Below, piece after piece: positions 12,237-25,511 of a DNA stretch of 64,000 nt; position 1 is the first letter of the stretch; every line of letters begins with the position of its first letter. The notes under the pieces were generated by a model that saw only the letters and a list, made by a program, of their open reading frames with translations, was not told the DNA's origin and did not search any database. The stretch is taken from positions 28,433,028 through 28,497,027 of the forward strand of contig OY744608.1 in NCBI GenBank assembly GCA_963556255.1, in the 5' to 3' direction. The position numbers and the translations under genes were made by a program. The stretch comes from Allolobophora icterica. Taxonomy: Eukaryota > Annelida > Clitellata > Crassiclitellata > Lumbricidae.

Positions 12237-12541
12237 TATCACTAGTATGTACTACTACAGTTAACAAAGTGAAGTCTATTTTTTCATATTCGCTCATCAA
12301 CCTCACTTAAATTGCAGACTTATTAGCACGACGATGGCATACTGAAAGTAGAATCCTTATCCTCTAAATTGATATAAAAGGTAACTAAAAAGGAAATATA
12401 TTGTGTTAGAATAAGCTAAGCAGTCGCTTGCATTAAACCACATGACTTGTCAGCTACACAATGTTAAAATGTTACCAGTAATTCAAATACAGAAAGCAGG
12501 TCAACAGTTACAGAAAATTTAAATTCTTTCGGTTACAAGCA

Positions 12542-13674
12542 CTAGATGCAGAAAGTCTCAGTAACTCTCTTGAACATAGCAAATGCTCCCATGCACAGCC
12601 AGACATGACCAAAAGTGTCACCATCAAATATGATCCATTGGCCCTTAACAAATGTTGGATCCTCATATCCAGTTGAGGCAATCTGCGCGTTACTGGAAAA
12701 TCTAGAATAAAAAATAAAAAAATTGTGATAAACAAAGCCATTAACGGACTGTGGTTAGGAACACAGCGTGGTGACCTTGCACTGGTACAGCGATGACTAA
12801 CATTTGACCATTTTGGTAAAGCTTAACACATGGTAGCTATGTGGATCCAAAATCTGAACATGTGGTGTTAGCATACAATGTGATAACATTGACAAGTATA
12901 TGTTGGTGGTTGATCTCCCTGCAACGCATACTAAGCAACTTTCATATGTGTTTGCCTTACACAATGCAAGAGTCATTGTGTAAAGCACAAAGCAGGATGA
13001 TCCTATAAAGTGAAACTAATAAGGTTGCATTGAAGACATGAGGCCATTATTGTTAGCTATTTATTGCCCCAAATCAGAGGCCTCAAAATAGTTTGTTCTA
13101 AAGCAACCATTTGCCTTCCCGCCCTTGCTTAAAATGACAGTCATACATTGAACCAATATACTAGCATATAGTGAGATAAAACCTGTGTGCAGCAAAACAA
13201 TTTTTCTGGATAACTATTTGTAAAGGCCCTCAAAATCAATTGATTCAGAATTTGACTAGATTCATCACAAACAGTATAAATATTTTTAAAAATTTACAGC
13301 TCTATTAACAGACTAATAAGACTGTCTTACTTATACTCGCAAAATTCAGGAACAGCCAGCTCGTCACAGCTGAAGCCTGGAAGTTTAAATCGCTGCAGGG
13401 GTAATCCAGAAGCTGAAACTTCCCGAGACTCTGGATCATCCTCACGAACACCTGACTCTGTGCTGCTTTCCTGTGTCTCTGCTATGGGAGCATTAAGATC
13501 AGCTATAATGGTTATGTTTCCAGCTGGGACATTTGGATCACCCTAGATGCACAAAACACATGTTCAAATGCTACAGCATATAGTTCAGATTCTAAAAAAT
13601 TCTGAAAGAATTTTAAGTGCTTTGATAGCAAGGTTTGTCCCTCAACTACCTAGTATACACACACGCACACATTT

Positions 13675-13732
<58 letters not shown>

Positions 13733-16700
13733 TGGGTTCCCTACAAGTGCTACCATACAGTGCCTTTTTGTGGCCTCAGCCGTGCTACAGCGATATAGAA
13801 ATCGTCATCTTATTATTATTATTAATAACTATCCTGCTGTGATTAAAAATCCTAAAGTGACCGTGCTTTACGTATTCAGTTCCTATTCTATGTAATGCAA
13901 GAAATCACTTACAAGCCGAATCACAAGAAACCTGCTGTCATAACAGTCCAGAATTTAAAGTATAACGAACAGAATTACTGTAATTTTTGTGACAACTGCA
14001 GCAGGTCCATCTACATCACCATATGTCAGCAGAACAAGTTCAATTCCATGACATGAGTAATTGCCCTTAAACAAGCCTGGTTGAATTACGACAGATTCTT
14101 GGCTTCGAGGAAGATGAAGAGGACGGCATTTCACTGAGCTGTTTATGCAAAGAAAGAAATAGTCTGGCATTAAAAAAATTATTCAATGCTGCCAATGGAA
14201 AATGACAGATTAATTATTTCTTTTTTCCACCGGCAGCAATAAACTGGCTGGTGGAACAAATGGCAAAATGTCACTTATTCAAGCTTGCATCATTGTACAG
14301 AGTTATATATATATACATAAATTTGCCTGTAGGTAATATTTACGCATATTAAGCACACATATATATCTACATAAATATCAGTGAATACATAATTTTAATG
14401 GTTATGGCTGGCATTTAGACATTTACCATTGAAGCCCAATAGCCATTTTGAATCTTGTTATAATTGTTATAATATGTTGCAATACATCAAATGCATGATA
14501 TAGTTTCCTCATAAAAAAATAGTCAGTAAGAAGAGCTCATAAGCGAATAACATTTGTAAATAGTCTAGCGACTCTGGCCAAATAAATTCTATCTAAACAG
14601 AACTTGTAGCAGGATATGATGAGAAAAAACCCTCACAAATGAAACAATTACCACATGTAGGTATGTATGTAGGTATGTACATACGTACATATGTATGTAT
14701 ATCTATTGTAGATGCACTCGATAGAGAAAAGATTTCAATATTAATAAAACCCTTACACTTCCTGCAACAGTGTGTCATATCCAAATTCTCCCAGTTCTTC
14801 CTTCAGCCAATGGTCAAAAGCCTGAAGTCATACAAGGCAACTGTATCATTATTATTATTATTTTTATTATTGTCATCAACAGTAGCCATTGCTTCTTTCA
14901 GGATGTTAGTGGTTTCCTTAGCTTTTAAACAGAGATAAAATAAGCATCCGTTATCTCGTTTGTGTCTTTGTAACAAATAAAATCTAAAATTCAATTTCTT
15001 GTGTGTCAGTGTTGCACCATGTATGCTAGTCCTTGCTGAGATTGTTACAGGCCTAGGCCATTTCATGATTTTAACGTCTTTTAGCCCTCGTTATACTGAA
15101 TTTTATAAATGAACTAAATCCCAAAAGGATACATAACTGGTACCTATTTGGGACCTCACAGGGTTGAAGCCAGAGCCAAATCGTCAACCATGTAGTCCTA
15201 TAGTGGAAAAAAGTATTGGCATCAAGTATCGGTGATTTGCCGGTTGGTTAAAAAGAGTCAGCAATACACATGCAATACCAACGGTTGGTTAAAAGAGTCG
15301 GTGATACACATGCAATACCAACAAAAAATAAAACACTTGCGATACTCGCTGCAATAATGAAAAAAATTGGTGATACCAAATTATTGCGAAACTGTATTGC
15401 GATACTAACAGCCCGGGCAGTATGTTTGCACACACTGATGATTTACCTCTTGAAGTTCGTGAATTTCTGAATTGCAGCAGTCAAAGTGGAAGCCATCACA
15501 ATCAAACTGCAAACGTCAACAAAACTCTTAATTAGAGTAAAACAAATCACACACTGTTAGTTATCTGTTTCATTTTCTGTCTACATTTCACCACCAATTT
15601 ACGTGCTAAAATAAATTTTAAAAATCAGTATATACACATTGCTACTTTGCAATATCAAAGTTGCACACCAGTAGTTATCAGGTTACACTGAAACTATATT
15701 GTTATTGTAACTGTGATTGTAATTAGAAATTTGTAGAGTGTAGAGTGCACTTTTAAAATTTTAAAAACCAATCAGAGGCGCTTTCTGCGCTAGCCTGTTT
15801 GATGTAAATTAAGACCAGAAATTTAATCAGTAAGCAAAACAATGCACAGATAAATAAGAGTCACCAGTGGTGGGCCCATACAAATTGGTAACCTTCACTC
15901 TAGATACCAAAGGTACACTCCTGTTTCATATTACCATTTTCATATTGCCTACTCAGAGAGTTGTTTGACTGTACATCATATTATATTAATATAATACCTG
16001 AACATTGTCTGCTGGGTGAGGTACGTTGCCTCTCAGGCAAATGCATTCACACTTTCCTTCGTCATTAATGTTTATAATAAAGATTTTCTTGCGTTGTAAC
16101 TGATCATCGATATGAGGGTCAGGTGGAGGAAAAAAGCGAGTACCAACCAACTGGTATCCATCAAACTGAAACAAAGACAAAAGCAATAGTCTGGCATTAT
16201 TGGAAGCTGCTCTTTAGCGTTTTCTGCTTAGCAGGTCTAAGATTACTCCATCAATTTGTCTTTTCAAATCTAAACTCTTAAAATTTGAATTATGGTAATC
16301 TCTTAGAATACAATTTCTATCGAACAATATAATATCCATGTCTGTTATTCCTTAGTTCTGTCCTGTAACTTCCACTATGGGCTTATTACGGCCAACCAAA
16401 CACACGGCTAGCATCAGTGGCTAAGGGATGGAGGGAGGGAGGGCACCTTCCTCCCTCCCTCACTGATGCAGGCTCAGACAACCATGCACCTGTACCCTAT
16501 GTTCACAATGTGGGCAGCAAACTGACCGACTGTTAAATGATACTGTTGTTGTCTTTAAGAGGAACTGTTGTCTTTACAGTTTAAGTGTTTAATTAAGTGT
16601 TTAGTTTTAGTGTTTAATAAAAATTACTTAGGATGTAGGAATGGATGCAAACGAAAAAAGCAACAGACAGGGCATCGAATATCATGTTGGTAGATAACAA

Positions 16701-18446
16701 TTTAGCCTAAGTATTTCTTACATTTTTACTCTTAAGCACATAAAAGTTTCTAAACTAAATTTACATACTGTGATTTTTCATGGGTTACAGCTAGTCAAAT
16801 TAATAAAACAAAAAACTGCTGAAACTGAAAATATCAGAAACAATACCTTAACTTCAAGAAGACCACCATATAGTGTACTGACAATCTTCCACAGTCCCAC
16901 TGTGAAACCATAGTTTGAAAGCACTACAAAGCATCAGTTATGCATGCAAATTTTATAACTTTAAGAAAAAACATCTGTTAACATATGAAAAATTATACTG
17001 GGGTACTTCCAGTCTACTTAAATTCAGATTTGTTGATGTGTTGCCACAGCACACAGACATACAGCCAGACAACCAAACATCTGTGGTACATGAAATCCCT
17101 TTAGCTAACCCTGAAGCAGCTACAGTATAATCTCATTGGTTACCTATGGTTGCTGCTAAGTGAAACTAAACTGTGTGTGTGTGTGTTTGTAGGTGTGTAG
17201 GTGTGTGTGTGTGCTGGTGTGTGCGCATGTGTGTGTGTGCCAAATTCACCAATCGCACATCGCTTATTGTGCACCTTAAAATAAGTTCTAATCAGTTTCA
17301 GTTTTTAAAACTTCTCTCACAGCTAGCAATACTGACACACAGTTAAAAATATGCGTAGTGCAATGGTAAGGATTGAGAGATACTACACGTATCCCCACTT
17401 CACAGTCCATAACTGAATACTATTACTAAACTCTGTTGAAAGGATAAGTGGTAATTTCAAATGACAAAATCATGCAATCAATTTCTGTCAAAACCAGACT
17501 GCTTGTCTTTGTCCATGTGTTTGTGGTTGGATCTGCTTGTATGTGTTTAGATATATGTGTGTCTTCCTCTGCATATTTTTCTGTGTCCATGTGTGTGTGG
17601 GCCTTTGCCTATTTTGTGTCTGCCTATATTAACTACTATATTTCATAAAAACTCACATAAACGTCGAACTTCTTTGAAGCTCAAGGAACTCTCACTTTGA
17701 CGTGAACTGTATTGTTCTAATAGCAAGATCAACAGACATCAGGTGGTATCAGCTTTAATTCTAAGACTGTTAAAGTTAGCTTTTAAAAATAAAGTAATCA
17801 TTGATATACTTCAATCACCTGCTGATATTTATAGCAGCCCTCAAGTGGATACTTGGTTGGCTTAGAAACATGCATCAGCACTTCAATTCCTGTTTTAAAC
17901 TGTATGAGAAATTATAAATTTCCTCAAGTGCTAATATAATTTAGCCTAAATGCACTTTCTTCTGTTTCTTTATTGATGAGCTTATAGGTTCTCAGCCTGC
18001 GACACATAGCAAATGTAATGAAACCCGAGGATAAAGATAGAATATGCCATACATAATGGAACATGTGTCAAATTGCATGAACAATTTGTAGTTTAAATGT
18101 AGTTCAATTTAAATATTCTAGAATTAAAATACATGTACTTTAACGATAATAGGACAGTGATTAAGATTAAGTATAATAATGTACAAAAGAATATTGTGAA
18201 TCTTATAAATGATCAGAACGAAACAATGAGCAGAATTCTGTAGAAGATATATTAGCCTAAATCACTGAAAGACTGACACATAACATGTTGACATTGAAGT
18301 GATACCATAGGCAATGTCAACAAGTCCTTACATCACAGTGAAGGAAGCAGAAATGTATGTAAAGGAGAGACAAAAGTTGGCATTCGATCTCACAGAATGT
18401 CATACATGAAAACAGAAGAATCCACTTCCAAGAGACATTTCCAAGA

Positions 18447-18486
<40 letters not shown>

Positions 18487-19747
18487 TCTTTATTAATTCA
18501 AACTGACAAGTATGCAGTAAGATTACATTGAAAGAGAAATCTCAAGAGACTTCCAAGAGAATTTACATATCTCTAAGTCTTAAGTAAGATCAACAATCTG
18601 CGAGGTTAATTAGTAAATCTGAGTAGACGTCAAATAATTTTGTTGTATATACAGTGATGGGCACTAAACTATTTTTTTTAGTTAAACTAAAACTTTTCCA
18701 ACTAAAAAAAATAGTTAAACTAAAGTTGGCAACTGATTTTGGAAATTAGTTAACTAAACTAAAAAAAAGTAGTTAAACTTTTTCCAACTTTTTACGACAA
18801 ACATTTTCACAATAACAGGTTAAGTGAACTGTAATAATGCAAAGTGTCAATGACAATTTCACCTTCAAACTATGCAATGTGTACTGTTCTGGCATAGAGT
18901 TACATGTGTACTGTAAGTAGTGTATGAATTTGAAAACACAGGCTGTTAATGCTAAAACCATGCAGAGTTCAAATGTTTTTTTGCTGACAATGTTCAATGT
19001 TCACTGTGGAAAAATAGTTGCATATTGCTGATTTTTTTAGTTAAACTTTTTAGTTAGCAACTAATTTTTTTTAGTTAAACTATGGTTTTAACAAAACTTT
19101 TTTTAGTTAAACTTCTTCCTTAACTAAAATTTTTTAGTTAAACTAAAAGTTAACAACTTTTTAGTTAACTATTGCCCATCACTGTGTATATAGTCTATTT
19201 CTGTATACAGATTTCTTTTGACAATAAAACTTTAAAGTAAGAGGCATCATTGGTGAGTCATTACACCCAGCGAGCCACCAAGAAAGAGCTTCCTCAAGGG
19301 ATACTGAATAGCTAGCAAGAGCATTTGATAGCACTGCTACCACCAAGACAAGTTTTAGAATGATCAACAATCATTTAGAAAATATTACAGCAAATAAATT
19401 TCAAAATATTTAAATACAAATCAATCTGAAGCTGTCAAATCTTCAAAGTAAATCATCTAAATACAACTCATGAAAGTATAACCAAAGAAAATTTGGAAAT
19501 GGATTCTTCTGTTTTCATCTGACATATAAACTTTAAAGTAAGAGGCATCATAAACAAATATAAAAAAAACAAATTAAACAATCAAGGTGGACAAAATCTT
19601 ACCATATATTTGTTTTCTTTGCCTTGCGTAAACCATTGCAGATGCATCACGAAATTTGGAAGATATGCATGACAAATGCAAGACATCCTTCAATGGCAAA
19701 AACGAAAGGATTTTCACAAGTATATCCGTTGAAAATTCGGGCAGCAT
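12542..19747 (-). CDS. FBXO31-like: FBXO31-like F-box protein
   Basis: Confident exons: 19603..19747, 16847..16899, 15998..16165, 15447..15506, 14757..14821, 13979..14138, 13331..13542, 12542..12701. Exon 1 starts at an ATG with an in-frame upstream stop and encodes an F-box (LPEFSTDILVKILSFLPL, then LSCISSKFRD). Later exons follow human FBXO31 in order: GLWKIVSTLYGGLLEVK, FFPPPDPHIDDQ, FDHWLKEELGEF, IQPGLFKGNYSCHGIEL, VVTKIT joined to GDPNVPAGN, and KGQWIIFDGDTFGHVW near the C-terminus. Junction phases agree from 16899 down to the stop. Two more exons are likely (17819..17889 and 17657..17706), but their shared junction is out of phase. F-box proteins recruit substrates to SCF ubiquitin ligases; FBXO31 targets cyclin D1 and damaged proteins in vertebrates. 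The protein would be near 380 residues, against 539 in human; a stretch before the SVKCRPL exon is missing. Introns hold two MITE/SINE insertions and a (GT)n run. Confidence 0.85.
13677..13728. repeat. (GT)n microsatellite
   Basis: An uninterrupted TG run of about 50 bp in an intron of the F-box gene. Open frames reading CVCVCV through it are artefacts. Confidence 0.9.
17171..17242. repeat. Imperfect (GT)n microsatellite
   Basis: A TG-rich tract with interruptions such as aggtgtgtaggtg, inside an intron of the F-box gene. Confidence 0.8.
18449..18532 (-). mobile_element. SINE 3' end with (ATT)n tail
   Basis: An (aat)n run is followed by aatctttattaattcaaac and tgacaagtatgcagtaag, the same body as the SINE at 12021..12236, in the same orientation. 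The tRNA-like head is missing. It lies in an intron of the F-box gene. Confidence 0.65.
18652..19184. mobile_element. hAT-type MITE (TTAGTTAAACT family), exact 8-bp TSD
   Basis: It begins CAGTGATGGGCACTAAACT and ends with the inverse (AGTTAACTATTGCCCATCACTG). It is bounded by TGTATATA on both sides (18644..18651 and 19185..19192), an exact 8-bp duplication. The first and last hundred or so bases repeat ttagttaaact motifs that can fold back; the centre is unique and non-coding. A second copy is at 57949..58486. It lies in the intron after the F-box exon. Confidence 0.85.
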
Positions 19748-20189
19748 TGAAATGTTCTTTTAGGCATGCACTAAGTATCTGCACAAATATTAACCATACA
19801 TATTACATAATATCAGAAATGTCTTGGTCTCTAATTTGCTATAATAAAAACAACACAAAATGCAATTTTAGTAGTTTAGACATTTGGCACGATTAGTAAC
19901 ACTGCAAATCACCAAGAATGCTCAATAACCAAAATCCTTCCTACCTTCCTCTTAATAGCTCCGACAGTATCCAATGAGACAGTACTATGAAGCTAAGCCA
20001 AACCATTACACAAGACTAAAACCGTCTTGCAGGAAGAATACTGATAGTGATAACAGTGCAAATAATAAGTGCCTACGGTTAAAATGACACTGAAGGGTTA
20101 CTTATAAAATAAATTAGGCAATGATAGATAAAATAATAAGTTATGTTGATACAGGTGTAGTGTAGCTGCTCGTTTAACCCTCGCGAAAT

Positions 20190-20580
20190 AGTTCAATTGC
20201 TTCAGGCAGCACTTCAATGCACTGGTTGCTTATTGTGCCAAGAATCTATTTCAAAATCTGCCTTACAGCTCACAAGGTACTATATCTTAACCAACCAAGT
20301 TATCTCTGTTCCATGCCCACCCTTCACACAAACAGATACTGCACTTGATCAATCGATGCAGTGACTCTTGATGTGCCTTGCACACAGTGTTGGGCTCTAA
20401 GGCTTTTCCGGTTGCTGGTCTGAAGCTTTGGCATTCAGTGCCCAGTTCAGTTCATTCTGTCAATTCTTTCATCAGTCGATCAGGTCTAAACTGAAGACTA
20501 CTAATCTCTTTCAAAACTTGCAAAACCACCAGTCTGGTTTCTAGTTTCTCCGAATTCGACCTGGCTCTTTGGCTACTGAA
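20190..20580 (+). mobile_element. LINE reverse-transcriptase remnant
   Basis: The plus strand encodes MHWLLIVPRIYFKICLTA, then HKVLYLNQPSYL, a decayed version of the 'LHWLPV..RI.FK' segment. Further broken similarity continues to about 20580. Confidence 0.55.
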
Positions 20581-20755
20581 AATAGTTTACACTCAAAAAT
20601 CACACCAATTATGCTGACACTGGCTTTGGAATTGCTATCAGAACATCGCTTCCTTTAGTTCAGACCAAAGTTCAAACAACAAACACGGGCAGCCATACTT
20701 TCATTCTCACAACAAGCACTCAGCTTTTCTCAGTATACTTTAAACTGAGATATGG

Positions 20756-20829
20756 GATAATAATAATAATAATAATAATAAATACTAATAATAATAATAA
20801 TAAAAATAATAATAAAAATAATAATAACT
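20756..20829. repeat. (AAT)n microsatellite
   Basis: An imperfect run of aat units with single substitutions. Confidence 0.9.
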
Positions 20830-20949
20830 TAACCCTAGACGAATAGGGTCCATTCCACTAACTTAGCCCTAGGGCCCATTCCAGACAATTCCACACTGTA
20901 AATAATGTTGAACTCCTGAGGGTTCCTTTTTACCTCGGGGCCAAAAAAT

Positions 20950-21185
20950 GATAATCTGTCATTTGTAACGCGCCTAAACAAAATGAGATAGGGGGCCTAT
21001 TGGACGAAAGCCCGTAGCAGAAAATAGACTAATCAGAGTGCATCTTAAACAGATGAGTTTTCAGGTTAGTCTTGAAGATCGATGGTGATGAGGATTTGCG
21101 AATAGCATCAGGGAGTTTGTTCCATCTGGGATTAAGATTACTAGTCCCAGGTTCCATTCAGTCGGTCCGGCTAACGCAAATGCTC
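20950..21185 (-). mobile_element. LINE 3' remnant
   Basis: The minus strand encodes NPRWNKLPDAIRKSSSPSIF, then KTNLKTHLFKMHSD and a stop, the usual C-terminus of CR1/L2-like reverse transcriptases, followed by a gcgcgttac 3' box. Confidence 0.65.
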
Positions 21186-21905
21186 GATTTCCAAATTTTC
21201 TGATCTGAGTGATCGAATGCTGGTAAAGTCACCTTGAGATTACGATCGTAGACCTCGTCTGGATTTAACAGAAAAACATGGAGTAGCAAGTAAAGCGATT
21301 AATAGAGATGAGCCTGTAGGCTCGACTCCAAGGATTCTATATTTAGATACCAGGAATCTAGGTCCTTGCTCGATACCATGATGCTCGATACATTGAATTG
21401 ATACCGCTGTGTTCGGACCATAGGTATATTATATCTATGGTTCGGAACCTTTGGTGTCCTAGACAGTACACTTTGTATTTAGTGCATTAAATAGCCTACT
21501 TGTGACCATGAAACACGCAAATTTGCTCTTAGACCTTGTAAGATTTTGGACACTCGGATAATCGTTTGTTGAATTTCCTCACTTTCCAAAACCCATTGCA
21601 AAAGTATTCGCTAGATGTCGCACATTTAATGTCGAACATGCAACCAATCGTAATCGTAATCGTAATATCCCATTTCTAAAGCGCCACCTTAAACTTAAAG
21701 CTAAAGCGCAAAAGGACCAGCTTATTCACGAAAGCTGCGTCGTATCCGAGGGGTTGATCGATGTCCATTGGTGGTCCGAGTCCGGTTGCCAGAGGAACCA
21801 GAGAGTCAAGGACCAAGATTCTCAGGATATGACCATGTTTCCGAATACATGAGAGCATGGGCGCCCGCAGGATTTTTTGCAGGGGAGGTCAGTCACGGCC
21901 GGGAG

Positions 21906-22161
21906 CACTGGCGGCGATCTTGTTTGACAGATGAAGGGGGAGATACTTTTGAACTGATCTGGGAAAAAAGAGTTTTGAACTGATATGCTGAAAAAAGGTC
22001 AAAAAACTTTTTTCACGCGTGAAACTTGATGACCTTTTCTTCGGTGCTTCTTCTAAATTTGGGGATCGGATGTGGCCGGGATGTATGGTGTGTCCCCTCC
22101 CCCTCCCACTGCTAAAGGTAGGGGTCTTGTCCCCCTCGACCCCTCCGGGATCGCCCCCATG
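21906..22161. mobile_element. hAT-type MITE, CAGTGGCGGCGATC family, copy 2
   Basis: It opens CACTGGCGGCGATCTTG and closes GGGATCGCCCCCATG. The flanks gccgggag and tccgggag agree at 7 of 8 positions, consistent with an 8-bp target duplication. The interior shares cttgtttgacag, gatgaccttttcttcgg and atgtatggtgtgtcc with the copy at 4417. Confidence 0.65.
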
Positions 22162-22489
22162 TCCGGGAGAGTTAGTTGTGTAATATATAAATATGTCATT
22201 GATTTATTCAAATCAATCACCGAATGCGATTAATTCACTGCAAAGCATTCAGAGACACATAACTCTGTGTGCCTCTCATGTAGGCCTAAATCTTTCGCAG
22301 CGGTCTGCACTACATACCGCCAAAGAAAATAATTTCAGCAATACAGAAGAAATGAATCCAGCCTAGTGTACATTTCAGTTAAATAAATTTTGGCCAATAA
22401 TACAATCTCATTTCTGAAGTTTGGACTTTGGAAGAGTGTACTTATACTCAGAGGCCCGGGAAGTCACCAGAATTACAACAAATATCAGA

Positions 22490-22800
22490 TTATTCCTACA
22501 AACTCACATAAACCTTACCTTTTGTCATCTCTCCTCACGGCTTTCACTCAAAACATACAACACTGCTCTTTCACAGATCTTAACCTGCTTCCTCCTCTTC
22601 CACTTGCTTCCCTCACCGCTTCAATTCTAAACTCCATCCACCGTAGCCGTCTGACTGCCTGCCAGGCCTGCCTGACCCCTTTGCACTTTGACCCTCTGCT
22701 TATAGATTTTGTTTGACTGAGCGCCTGTGAATAATCTGGTTCCCGCGACCTATAGCTTTTGTGGGCATTGAAGTAATCGCGAGATTACGATTGCGATTAC
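22490..22800 (+). mobile_element. Degenerate LINE 3' end
   Basis: The composition and layout (repeated ctcctc stretches, then a gcgattac-type tail near 22775) match the 3' ends at 9240..9500 and 60910..61200. Coding similarity is almost gone. Confidence 0.4.
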
Positions 22801-23167
22801 AAATAAAAACTGCGAACAAAATGGATTTTTTGTGTGGAAGAAAGTAAAATTTAAAGGAATATGGCCATCTATTATTCTGCTTGTCAATTTTGCTGATGCT
22901 CAGATTTAGGCGAATTATTTAAAAATGCAGTCTCGACTCTCAGCAGTTTAGTTGTACATACCATCACATCTACCAGCTGCATGGTGACTCGGAAAACGAC
23001 AGATAAGTTTAAATTACGTTAATGGCGGTCCACTAGACATCATCAATTTTATTAATTTAAAATTTAGTTACAATCCTCTGTATTCTCAAATAGGGCCTTC
23101 AATTATGGATCTCGAAATGAACTGATCTAGTCTCTCTTTTTCCTCCCAATCTAAGAGCCCATAAATA

Positions 23168-23169
<2 letters not shown>

Positions 23170-23219
<50 letters not shown>
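23170..23219. repeat. (AT)n microsatellite
   Basis: A perfect alternating AT run of about 48 bp. Confidence 0.9.
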
Positions 23220-23221
<2 letters not shown>

Positions 23222-23682
23222 CAGCTGTCTTAATAATTAGTTGTCCTGTATCTTATCTCTATATCCAAGTCCAGCTACTCCCTCTTCAGTCTTGTAGGAT
23301 ACTATATTGCGCGTGTCACCATCCTCCGCCTTTGAACTATGCAGAGAGAAACCCAAGCTATCTTTCAAGAGCCAACACCTGTTTAACCTTTCAGACCGAG
23401 AGAGTATACGGTTTCCAGTATCCATGATTCTCTGGACAGTCGCCTTAGCTTGCTGACCCTAAGATCAGGGCTGGCATTGGCCGGCTGTAGGTAGGTTCCA
23501 TTAGGCCTACTGTATTATTTCTATTAATTCTATAGTGCATCAACTCTGGGGTTTCTCGTCAACAGCCAGCACTTGCTGTTGCTTTCAAATTCAGAGAGTA
23601 AGGTTTTCAGTATCCATGATTCTCTTGGCAGTCATTTCATGATTTCCAGGGGGGTCACGCGACCCCCCTTGACCTATGCTGC

Positions 23683-24098
23683 GGGCGCCCATGCATGAGA
23701 GATGTCCTTCATTGGCTCCCAGTCCAGCAGCGCATCCTTTACAGGGTCTCCTCAGTGGCCTGGCAATGTGTCTTAGACCGGGCACCGGCTTACCTTCGTG
23801 AGTTCTTTACTCTTACCTCTGCTTGTGCGGGGCGCAGATCCCTGCGCTCAGCATCACGGGGAGACTTCGTTGTTCCTTACGCTCGTACCGCCATAGCACA
23901 GCGTAGGGCATTCTCGGTGGTTGGTCCTGCCGTTTGCAATGATCTACCTCTTGCGATTCGATCTCTTCCTATGGATCTCTCTTGTTCCTTATACAGTCTC
24001 CTTAAGACATTTCTTTTTGACCGGGCCTGGGTTGGGAGTGCCTCTGAATAGATTCCTTGAAGTGGCGCTTTATAAATGTTCTAGATAGATAGATAGAA
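23683..24098 (+). mobile_element. LINE (CR1/L2-like) reverse-transcriptase C-terminus
   Basis: An intact 118-codon frame (23695..24051) encodes LHWLPVQQRILYRVSSVAW, APAYLREFFTLTSA, RAFSVVGPAVCNDLPLAIR and LLKTFLFDRAWVGSASE. This is the standard C-terminal block of CR1/L2-like reverse transcriptases. The 3' end is GTGGCGCTTTATAAATG and a (taga)n tail. It is one of the least decayed LINE copies here but is 5'-truncated. Confidence 0.8.
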
Positions 24099-24633
24099 AC
24101 GGCATCTGTTGCGGTGGGTTTCGTTGCGGTCGAGAAGGCTTCAAAGGAAGAGGAATAAGATGGATTACGGATTTACGGTAAAAATTCTTGAGGAGGTGAG
24201 ACTATAGTTTGGAGTGGAAAGCATATATGGAGTGATGAGTAGAGGAGTGTAGATGACGGCGAGTGAGAGGCGGTATTGGTGGAGAAACTGAGAAAATGCA
24301 GAATTCAGAGGGAAGTTAAATTCGTTTCATAATTGAGGCGCAGTACGCGTGAGATATGGTCCATGTGGATCGGTTGGAGAACTTGAGTCGAGTAGGCTAT
24401 ATATTGACTGGGGGACGGGAGAGAATAACGACAGCTGAACGAAAGCAACGGAGTGTTCAGTACGTAGTAGGCCTAAGTTGCAAAAGCTGGAATTGTTCGT
24501 TGCGAATGGAAAGCCTGAGGACTGACAGAGGAGCTTGAGATGATAATTGGTACAGTGGATGGTGAATTGGTCCGCCTTGCAAGTAGGCCCTTGGCTTATT
24601 TTGATCGATGAATGCTCGAAAATTACTATTAAT

Positions 24634-24638
24634 ATTAC

Positions 24639-24721
<83 letters not shown>

Positions 24722-24743
24722 GGCCTATTATTATTATTAGGCC

Positions 24744-24829
<86 letters not shown>
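24634..24829. repeat. (ATT)n microsatellite with TAGGCCTA islands
   Basis: About 195 bp of tta/att units interrupted twice by aggcctatt. Poly-Ile and poly-Leu frames across it are artefacts of the repeat. Confidence 0.9.
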
Positions 24830-25511
24830 GGCCCCCTATATGAAGATTTGTAAAGCGCAAGTTAATATAACTAAATACACCGCATATGCAATTGCTATAT
24901 GTTACGATGCAGTTTTTGTTCAACAACAACTCTGGAAATAGAAGAAATACGAGTAGGCCAAAATGTGCCATGTACGCTAAATTACTTATTCACTTTCCGA
25001 TTAAACACGAATACTAACGACGTATAATTTATGTAACACGTCATCGTTTATCCGATTGTTTATCCGATGACGTCATTTTGGACCGATTGTTCGCGTCGTG
25101 GAAAGGAGTTGAGGTTCAATTTTCCAATGTCGATTTGACGAGGTGGACATTTAAAATTCGATTAAAAAATTGTTTCTTTCGAAGAATAAAATCGAATAAG
25201 ATCACAAGATCATTGAAAATCATCAATCAGAAAAAAGCAGAAAGTCGAAATCAAGCGAAATAATATTGCAAAACCCAAGAATTACAATTTCCATCAGAAG
25301 CTGACTGATCGACACGTAAATCGATCACCTGAGAGAAGATCGAAGCTAAACGTAAGAATTAATTGCTTCACTTTATGACGCAATTGATAAATGAATGTTT
25401 ATATAGGCCTAGACCTAAAACCAGTCTGATCGATTGATAGATGAAAAAGTCTAACCTAATCTGTAGACTTTTCCTTGTTATCATAATTCACAACGTTATC
25501 ATAATGTCATG

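Noticed and set aside
12508..12741. 77-codon minus frame at the F-box gene end
   Set aside because: The neighbouring frame gives the FBXO31-like C-terminus in phase with the previous exon.
14639..14938. 99-codon plus-strand frame
   Set aside because: It overlaps the antisense F-box exon 14757..14821 and a ttattatt tract, with no motif of its own.
24327..24971. 214-codon minus-strand frame rich in isoleucine
   Set aside because: It is a read-through of the (ATT)n microsatellite with short unrelated ends; there is no domain or splice context.
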